Assembly (NCBI GenBank): GCA_020720965.1
Contig: DYNS01000085.1
Coordinates: forward strand, 1 to 7,578
Direction: 5' to 3'
From: Anaerolinea sp.
Lineage (GTDB): Bacteria > Chloroflexota > Anaerolineae > Anaerolineales > Villigracilaceae
DNA length: 7,578 nucleotides
In this document: piece after piece, positions 1 to 4,617 of the stretch
Layout: every line of letters starts with the position of its first letter
Numbering within the stretch: the stretch's first letter is position 1
Program-made: the position numbers and the translations under genes
Notes under the pieces: generated by a model
Database searches by the model: none
Told to the model about the DNA's origin: nothing
The model's input: the letters and a program-made list of their open reading frames with translations, nothing else

Positions 1-65
1 GTGGCGGCGGTGTGGCGCAGGGTCTCAACCGATTTGGGGGATTTTGGGGTGGGTGTCTTTGCCAT
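1..65 (-). CDS. Site-specific DNA methyltransferase (Mod), N-terminal fragment cut by window edge
   Basis: An ATG at 65-63 opens a reading frame of 21 codons that runs off the left edge. The peptide starts MAKTPTPKSPKSVETLRH. A 'K-S-V-E-T-L-R-H' stretch close to the N-terminus is, from memory, typical of adenine-specific DNA methyltransferases encoded beside Res subunits of the type found just upstream. No catalytic motif (DPPY, FxGxG) lies inside the fragment, so the call rests on this short start and on the neighbour. A purine-rich stretch, AAAGGATTAGAG, precedes the ATG. The gene is on the same strand as res, 84 bp after its stop, and that gap is filled by a palindrome. The expected role is N6-adenine methylation of the recognition site, protecting host DNA and giving Res its specificity. 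Confidence 0.6.
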   Translation of the reverse strand, partial: MAKTPTPKSPKSVETLRHTAA

Positions 66-80
66 GTTCTCTAATCCTTT

Positions 81-150
81 ACCACGAAGGACACAAAGGA
101 CACCAAGGGAAAAGGCATCCAAACTTTGTGTACTTCGTGTCCTTTGTGGT
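81..150. repeat. Imperfect 27-bp inverted repeat (dispersed palindromic element) between res and mod
   Basis: The arms at 81-107 and 124-150 are reverse complements with four mismatches in 27 bp, separated by 16 bp. Each arm is itself built from a roughly 9-bp purine-rich unit (GGACACAAA-like). Sequences of the 'accacgaaggacac' type recur as interspersed elements in many environmental bacterial genomes (recalled, not searched). The right arm overlaps the last base of the res stop codon. In the res-mod transcript it would form a long stem-loop, which could act as a partial terminator, an mRNA stabiliser or a processing site. No T-tract follows either arm, so a classical intrinsic terminator is unlikely. 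Confidence 0.8.
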
Positions 151-3100
151 TAATTGTTTTTGCTCGCTTCGTTGAGCGCGGTTTCGACGGCCTGGGCAAA
201 TTCGCTTTGCATCAGGTACACATCTTTCAGTTCCAAAAAAGCCCAGCGGCCATACGTGCCCAGGTGATTCACGCCGGGCACCCAGTAGGTATCCATCGTG
301 GTTTTCTTATCCTTGGCGTCTTCGCCGCGCAAGCCCTTAATTTCCACAATCAGGTTCAACAGGTCGGGCTTGCCATCGTCCACGCGCACAATGAAATCGG
401 GGATGTACTTGCGCAGGATGGAACCAAAATGATAGGGAATTTCCAGCCCGAGAGCCTGATTCTTGACATACGAACGCACCCGTGGGTGGGCTTCCGCTAC
501 CCGGCAGAATTCCGCCTCCCAGTCGCTATCCAGCACCACCCAGTTGATGTGGCTCTTGCGCGGGTCAGTTTCCCAGCGGCTGGCTTTGGATGTGTAGAAA
601 TTGACGTGCGCCGTTGAGCCGGTCGGGTTATACGGGTCCACCACCGCCAAAATGGGCTGTTCGCCCACAAAACGGCGGGTGATGGCGGCATGAATGCGGG
701 CGCAGGCTTTGTCTTGCAGTTCCAGGTACATCAATTGCGCCGGGTAGGTTCCGCCCTTGCAAATCAGGTACTCGTCCAACCACTGGCGCGTAATGCGCCG
801 CAGGTCGTTAAACAGGTGCGATTCACTTTCTTCATCGGCGTCGCGGTAACGGGTGTGCAAAAGCCGCGCGGCAACGGTGTAAACCAGCGTCGAAAAGCGC
901 AAATCCGAAAGGTGTTTCAGGTTCAGGTTCACGCCTTCGCCAATAATGCCCGCGTTGCGCGTTTCGGATGGTCCCACAATTTCGGGCGTCAACTCAAAAT
1001 AGGAATCTTCGTTGAAGTTGGCTTCGAGGCGCGTCTTGGGCAATTCCACCCGGTAGCCTGCCACGCGCGGGAAAACGATTTCGCACGCATCCCGCTCCGG
1101 TCTCATGGCGCGCACATGCACGCTCTCGCGCGGCTGCTGGGGCTTGGGGATGACCGGGGTGGCGGTAAAGTCAAACGGAATGCCGAGAATATCGGCGTAC
1201 TCGGTATCGAACAGGCCTTCCTCATTTAGTTCATACGACTGTCGGCGCAGGGCGCGTCCCACCACCTGCTCGCATAGCAATTGGGTGCCAAAGGCGCGAA
1301 TGCCGAGAATGTGGGTGACGGTGTTAGCATCCCAGCCTTCGGTCAGCATCGAAACCGAAACCACACAGCGAATGCCCTCGCCCAGTTTGCCGGGCTTGCC
1401 CACGGTGTTCATCACCTCGCGCAGTAAATCCTGGTCGGTAACGTTTTCAGCGTCCTTCTGGTTGCCGGTGCGCTGAACAATATCGCGCCGGAAGCGCTCA
1501 ATTTCATCCGAAGCCATCTTGCGAAAGTTGTCATCCAGCGCCGTGCCGGATTCGAGTTGTTCGCTGTCAATCAGCAGGGTGTTGGGGCGCGCCAGGGGGT
1601 TGCCATACTCATCAAAATTTTGAAACAAGCCAAGTTTGCCCGGGATGAGCGTGGTCGAGCCATCTTCGTTTTCGGTCGTATAGCCGGAAACAAAATCATA
1701 AACCAGTTTGGAAATGGCGGTGTTCTGGCACACCACAATAAAACAGGGCGGCGTGCTAATGCCTGCTTCCTGCCACAGGTTGAAGGTTTTTTCGTAGTGC
1801 CCGTAGAGCGCATCCAGGGCGGTCTGCAATTCCACCGGCAGGCCGCGCGGGTCGAGGTCGCTCGATTTGCCGCGTCCCTTCTTGGGCATTTTGGCGCGCA
1901 CGTTTTCCCAAATATTGCGGAATTTGGGCATATCTTCGCCGGGGATGTTATCCGCTACCGGCACGCGCGGCAATTTGACAATGCCGCACTCGATGGCATC
2001 CATCAGCGAAAAATCGCTCATCGTCCAGGGGAAGAGCGCACCCTCCCGATAGCCGGAGCCTTTCAGGAAGAACGGCGTGGCAGAAAGGTCCACCACCTGG
2101 TGCAAGCCAATATTCTCTGCCACAATTTCCAGCCCGCTAATCCACAGGCGGGCGGCTTCGTTGTTCTCTTCGGCTTCCTTGCGCTCGTCGCCGCTCAAGT
2201 CCTCGTCTTTGTTCTCTTCTGGTTTTGCGCGGTAGCAGTGATGGGCTTCATCGTTGATTGCCATGATGTTCTTCATCCCCATCAGTTCTGGCATCACGCG
2301 CTGGAGCATTTGCCCCTCGGTTTCCATCGTGTTCAAATCAGGTCCGCGCCCCTGCAACAGCATCCGCCCGCCCTTGGAGAGTTGCATCCGCTCGCGCAGT
2401 TTGAAGGCGTGGAAGTTGGTGATGACAATCTTGGCTTTGCCCAGCTCGGGCAACAGGTCGCCGGGCACCAGTTCGCGGCTGGCGTAGTAACTATCCGGGT
2501 CGTTGGGCAGGAGCACACGCAACCGGTCACGAATGGTGATGCCGGGCGTCACAACCAGGAAGCCGCGCGTATATTTTTTGCTGGTCGGGTAGCGCAAGGC
2601 GTTGATGGTCTGCCAGGCGATAATCATCGCCATCACAGTCGTCTTGCCGGAGCCGGTCGCCATCTTCAGGGCGATGCGTTCCAGCCCGGGGTTTGCCTCG
2701 TTGCTGGCGCTGGATAATCGCTCCAAGAGCTCTTTTTCGCGTTTGCCGCCCTTGGGCGCGACTTCCGTCAGCCAAATCAGGGTCTCCACCGCTTCCACCT
2801 GGCAGAAAAAAGGCCGCACGCTGGTAAAAGCGTAACTGCGCCAATGCTGGAGCAGGCGCGCCGTTTCGGGGGTCACTTTCCAGCCATTGGGGTCGGGAAT
2901 CATGCGCCAGGCATCCACATAGCCGCGAACCAGGTTGATGGCGCCGGTCGGGTCATATTCCTGCTCGCTGGTCGAAAGCCCCTTGCCCTCGTCCAGCACC
3001 ATTGGCATCTGCTCCGCTTCGGCTTTGGCGCGCTTCTGCTTCTTGGGCTTCGGGATGGGTGTAATAAAGGATGCGGGTCTGCGGTATTCCAGAATCTGGT

Positions 3101-3209
3101 GCGTGGGCTGGCCGTCCTTATCCAATTCCCAGTGCCGGGCGGGGTAGGCATACGGCGAATTCAGGATGGGCTTGTCAAAAAAGAGATTGGGATTGTCGGG
3201 TGTTGTCAT
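150..3209 (-). CDS. res: Type III-like restriction enzyme Res subunit (SF2 helicase + PD-(D/E)XK nuclease)
   Basis: This 1019-residue protein has the full set of superfamily 2 translocase motifs: Walker A MATGSGKT at 183-190, DEAH at 320-323 inside NDEAHH, the SAT motif at 376-378 (LSATPFF), motif V around 618-628 (SVSMLTEGWDAN), and motif VI QVVGRALRR at 648-656. The C-terminus carries a PD-(D/E)XK nuclease signature with D938 (IPDFIV), E956 and K958 (VEIKG). The order helicase then C-terminal nuclease, and the length near 1000, match Res subunits of type III restriction systems. The opening residues and overall pattern recall the BPTD_3080 subfamily. It should translocate on DNA and cut unmodified DNA together with Mod, whose gene begins just downstream. 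The ATG at 3209 is the only sensible start: an in-frame TAG lies 5 codons upstream. The likely ribosome site AGGGAG (3221-3226) sits rather far away, at 11 nt. The gene appears intact, with no frameshift or missing motif. Confidence 0.93.
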   Translation of the reverse strand: MTTPDNPNLFFDKPILNSPYAYPARHWELDKDGQPTHQILEYRRPASFITPIPKPKKQKRAKAEAEQMPMVLDEGKGLSTSEQEYDPTGAINLVRGYVDAWRMIPDPNGWKVTPETARLLQHWRSYAFTSVRPFFCQVEAVETLIWLTEVAPKGGKREKELLERLSSASNEANPGLERIALKMATGSGKTTVMAMIIAWQTINALRYPTSKKYTRGFLVVTPGITIRDRLRVLLPNDPDSYYASRELVPGDLLPELGKAKIVITNFHAFKLRERMQLSKGGRMLLQGRGPDLNTMETEGQMLQRVMPELMGMKNIMAINDEAHHCYRAKPEENKDEDLSGDERKEAEENNEAARLWISGLEIVAENIGLHQVVDLSATPFFLKGSGYREGALFPWTMSDFSLMDAIECGIVKLPRVPVADNIPGEDMPKFRNIWENVRAKMPKKGRGKSSDLDPRGLPVELQTALDALYGHYEKTFNLWQEAGISTPPCFIVVCQNTAISKLVYDFVSGYTTENEDGSTTLIPGKLGLFQNFDEYGNPLARPNTLLIDSEQLESGTALDDNFRKMASDEIERFRRDIVQRTGNQKDAENVTDQDLLREVMNTVGKPGKLGEGIRCVVSVSMLTEGWDANTVTHILGIRAFGTQLLCEQVVGRALRRQSYELNEEGLFDTEYADILGIPFDFTATPVIPKPQQPRESVHVRAMRPERDACEIVFPRVAGYRVELPKTRLEANFNEDSYFELTPEIVGPSETRNAGIIGEGVNLNLKHLSDLRFSTLVYTVAARLLHTRYRDADEESESHLFNDLRRITRQWLDEYLICKGGTYPAQLMYLELQDKACARIHAAITRRFVGEQPILAVVDPYNPTGSTAHVNFYTSKASRWETDPRKSHINWVVLDSDWEAEFCRVAEAHPRVRSYVKNQALGLEIPYHFGSILRKYIPDFIVRVDDGKPDLLNLIVEIKGLRGEDAKDKKTTMDTYWVPGVNHLGTYGRWAFLELKDVYLMQSEFAQAVETALNEASKNN

Positions 3210-3352
3210 GGGTAAGGCTTCTCCCTACGTGTGCGGAATGATGAACCCTGCCATGCGGTGATGTGGGCAGTCCATTGCGTGGTTGGAGATGAAAAGTGGA
3301 AGGCAATCAGGACGAACGAATCCCCCTCACGCCTTTCTGGTTGGTGTATGGG

Positions 3353-3526
3353 CTAAAGGCTGTACGGAACGCGCACCGGTCCATCATCTTCCGGTACACC
3401 GACCAGAATTTCCATCCAGGTAATCTGGCTAATCAGAACCCGCTCATAGCGTCGATATTCATCATCCGCCGCCTGAATGCCATTCAGAGCGTCAATGAGG
3501 ATGTTGGTGTCAAAAACGGCAATCAT
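3353..3526 (-). pseudogene. vapC: VapC PIN-domain toxin with the middle of the gene deleted in frame
   Basis: The 57-residue product starts MIAVFDTNILIDALNG, a textbook PIN-domain N-terminus with the first metal-binding Asp (D6), and continues to ISQITWMEILVGV, which holds the second acidic residue (E39). It then jumps directly to PEDDGPVRVPYSL. In full-length VapC proteins of this family (about 130 residues) a 'GVRVPY-L' end follows the '(N)TKDFP' strand, so this is the genuine C-terminus. About 70-75 residues are therefore missing, including the 'KLPDAIILATA' helix and the later catalytic aspartates. RNase activity should be lost. The ATG at 3526 overlaps the vapB stop codon as ATGA, the usual translational coupling; a GTG nine bases upstream (3535) is also in frame but less typical. 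The reading frame is still open, so the deletion is clean rather than a frameshift. Confidence 0.85.
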
Positions 3527-3741
3527 ACGTCCCACTCAGACCGCAAATTTTGCTGGTAAGTTATGCCGTCCACCTTGCGCTGTTTCCACAAGCCAAAAGC
3601 GGGGTGCTGGCTCAAGGTTCCGCGTTTTTTGGGGGCGCTTTCAAGTCGTTCCTGCAAAAACGCCACAAAATCCAATACTTCTGTTTGTTTTTCGGGTGGC
3701 AATTTTCCCACCCGGATTTGAATTTGTTCCAATAAGGTCAT
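3523..3741 (-). CDS. vapB: DUF2281-type VapB antitoxin
   Basis: The 72-residue protein begins MTLLEQIQIRVGKLPPEKQ and continues through EVLDFVAFLQERL. This is the helical DUF2281 pattern 'L-P-x-E-K-Q-x-E-V-L-D-F-V-x-F-L', followed by a polar tail ending in a Trp (SEWDV) that would wrap around a PIN toxin. The start at 3741 is chosen because GGAGG (3747-3751) sits 5 nt upstream. An ATG at 3753 and a TTG at 3774 are also in frame, but the TTG falls upstream of the -10 box. Its stop overlaps the vapC start. It normally neutralises VapC and represses its own promoter. Here the toxin is internally deleted, so the antitoxin may be a leftover, or may still counter a related VapC elsewhere. The antitoxin itself looks intact. 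Confidence 0.85.
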   Translation of the reverse strand: MTLLEQIQIRVGKLPPEKQTEVLDFVAFLQERLESAPKKRGTLSQHPAFGLWKQRKVDGITYQQNLRSEWDV

Positions 3742-3757
3742 ATCAGCCTCCATTTGG

Positions 3758-3785
3758 ATTATACCTTTTTCCAAAACTCAGGCAA
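3758..3785 (-). promoter_or_regulatory. Sigma-70-like promoter for vapBC
   Basis: A perfect -10 hexamer TATAAT (3763-3758, minus strand) is preceded by TTGCCT (3785-3780) at 16-bp spacing, a three-of-six match to TTGACA. The predicted transcript start would lie about 10 nt upstream of the vapB ATG, leaving a very short leader that just includes the GGAGG ribosome site. This is the clearest promoter-like element in the window. Antitoxin binding here would be expected, but I see no convincing operator repeat. Confidence 0.6.
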
Positions 3786-3935
3786 ACTGGTCAGGCGACA
3801 CATAATCCTTAATGTACTTCGGGATTAACTGCCACAGTTTGGCAGGATTTCATCATCGAATTTATTCTCAATGTATTCATTGTTGGCAAAAAAGTCAAGA
3901 AGATTAAACTTGGCGGGGGACGGGAAAAGTACACA
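3778..3935 (-). pseudogene. Possible decayed 3' end of an unrecognised gene
   Basis: Minus-strand reading gives a protein-like stretch VLFPSPAKFNLLDFFANN followed by EYIENKFDDEILP in one frame. It then runs on as KLWQLIPKYIKDYVSPDQFA and a TGA (3780-3778) in a neighbouring frame. One lost base near 3843-3840 would join the two into a plausible helical C-terminus of about 50 residues. Upstream the first frame is closed by a TAG. I do not recognise the family. Composition is more AT-rich than the genes around it. It lies directly upstream of vapB, and its end overlaps the vapB promoter. It could also be chance. Confidence 0.3.
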
Positions 3936-4063
3936 CTAAAACATTATACGGCGCCTTTTTTACATCTTATACCCTATCAATCCGGCAATTGTGCGAAGTA
4001 TTTTGGCGCAATCCATGCGCACAATGCCTCTTATGCGCTTTTGTTATGGCATGGCCCCCCCCC
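3936..4063. other. Intergenic stretch without a recognisable gene; nine-G tract next to the stop codon
   Basis: I see no coding signature here. On the minus strand a run of nine G (4063-4055) starts immediately after the stop codon of the 136-residue protein, outside its reading frame. A weak GCGCA/TGCGC stem with a long loop follows, with no T-tract, so no convincing terminator can be named. Confidence 0.5.
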
Positions 4064-4474
4064 TCACCCCTCGCCCTTCACCTGCTCCGCCACCTGCTTC
4101 ACAATTGCGCCCAGCGCCGCGCCGGGTCCAGAGAGAGCCGCCAGGGCGACCTCGGCGATGGCGGGGGACATCTTCTTCAGGGTGCGGAGTTTTCGCGCCA
4201 GCCATGTTTCTTGCGCTTTGCCTTCCTTCAGGGCGTTTTCCACTTCCTGCACTTCCGCTTTCAGGTCTTCCTTCTCCTGGGCGGGCAGGGAGGCTTGCTG
4301 AATGGCGATGTACACCGGCGCAAAAACCTGCCGAATACCACCCGCCTCGCCGCCCCCATACACGACCTTGTCGCGCCCCACAAAATCTCCACCGGCGGTG
4401 TTTACATTGCCGCCCACATACGCCCCGCCTTCCGTGTTTACCGAACCGGGCTTGTCTTGCTTTTGCTTTGTCAT
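4064..4474 (-). CDS. Small Gly-motif protein, putative partner/effector of the NACHT protein
   Basis: A 136-residue protein in three parts. Residues 11-34 form two 12-residue units; the second is NVNTAGGDFVGR and the first is related to it. They are followed by DKVVYGGG. Residues about 47-100 are predicted by eye to be charged amphipathic helix (KEDLKAEVQEVENALKEGK, then ETWLARKLRTLKKM). Residues 103-131 are hydrophobic with Gly and Ala (AIAEVALAALSGPGAALGAI), suited to membrane contact or helix packing. There is no signal peptide and no known enzyme motif. The two-unit motif is nearly the same as that in the NACHT protein encoded just upstream (18 of 27 aligned residues identical). AGGAGG (4480-4485) lies 5 nt before the ATG, a strong ribosome site. 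It probably shares a transcript with the NACHT gene, 130 bp away, though a stem-loop intervenes. A membrane-acting effector or an adaptor are both possible; the function is not known. Confidence 0.75.
   Translation of the reverse strand: MTKQKQDKPGSVNTEGGAYVGGNVNTAGGDFVGRDKVVYGGGEAGGIRQVFAPVYIAIQQASLPAQEKEDLKAEVQEVENALKEGKAQETWLARKLRTLKKMSPAIAEVALAALSGPGAALGAIVKQVAEQVKGEG
4373..4444 (-). repeat. Two-unit Gly-rich motif in the small protein
   Basis: Codons for residues 11-34 encode two 12-residue units with consensus [NS]-V-N-T-x-G-G-x-[YF]-V-G-[GR], followed by D-K. The pattern is repeated in the neighbouring NACHT protein and is also visible in the DNA. Confidence 0.8.
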
Positions 4475-4543
4475 ACCTTCCTCCTATCTCAGAATAAGAG
4501 CACGACCCAAAAACAGCCGCGCAGCAAAAAAATTTGCTTAACC

Positions 4544-4568
4544 TGTGGGGGAACGCAGTTCCCCCACA
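4544..4568. other. Perfect 11-bp stem, 3-nt loop hairpin after the NACHT gene
   Basis: The arms TGTGGGGGAAC (4544-4554) and GTTCCCCCACA (4558-4568) pair without mismatch around a 3-nt loop. It starts 36 bp after the NACHT-FGE stop codon and 70 bp before the next start. On the transcribed strand a run of seven T comes only 11 nt after the stem, so it is at best a weak intrinsic terminator or an attenuator that lowers expression of the small protein. A strong hairpin just after a variable region is also a known target-site feature of diversity-generating retroelements, so both readings stay open. Confidence 0.85.
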
Positions 4569-4575
4569 CCACCTC

Positions 4576-4617
4576 CTCAGGATTCGGAAATCCGGATTCA
4601 GGAATCAGGAGTCAGAA
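4576..4617 (-). repeat. Heptanucleotide tandem repeat across the NACHT-FGE stop codon
   Basis: Six consecutive 7-bp units with consensus TCCTGAN (minus strand) run from 4617 to 4576. Three match TCCTGA exactly and the others differ from it by one to three bases. The stop codon TGA (4607-4605) is part of the second unit. Because seven is not a multiple of three, gain or loss of a unit upstream of the stop would change the frame of the protein's end. Confidence 0.7.

Noticed and set aside
1557..2717. Long open frame of 386 codons on the plus strand inside res
   Set aside because: It is antisense to a protein with all helicase motifs in place. Its product is rich in His, Gly and Phe, with no family pattern and no ribosome site.
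3742..3774. Longer VapB starting at TTG 3774 or ATG 3753
   Set aside because: GGAGG is 5 nt before the ATG at 3741, and the TATAAT box lies at 3763-3758, so a transcript from it would not include the TTG.
4526..4568. Standard intrinsic terminator after the NACHT gene
   Set aside because: The T-run lies 11 nt beyond the stem and is itself part of a second small palindrome (4523-4538), so the usual stem-then-T arrangement is not met.
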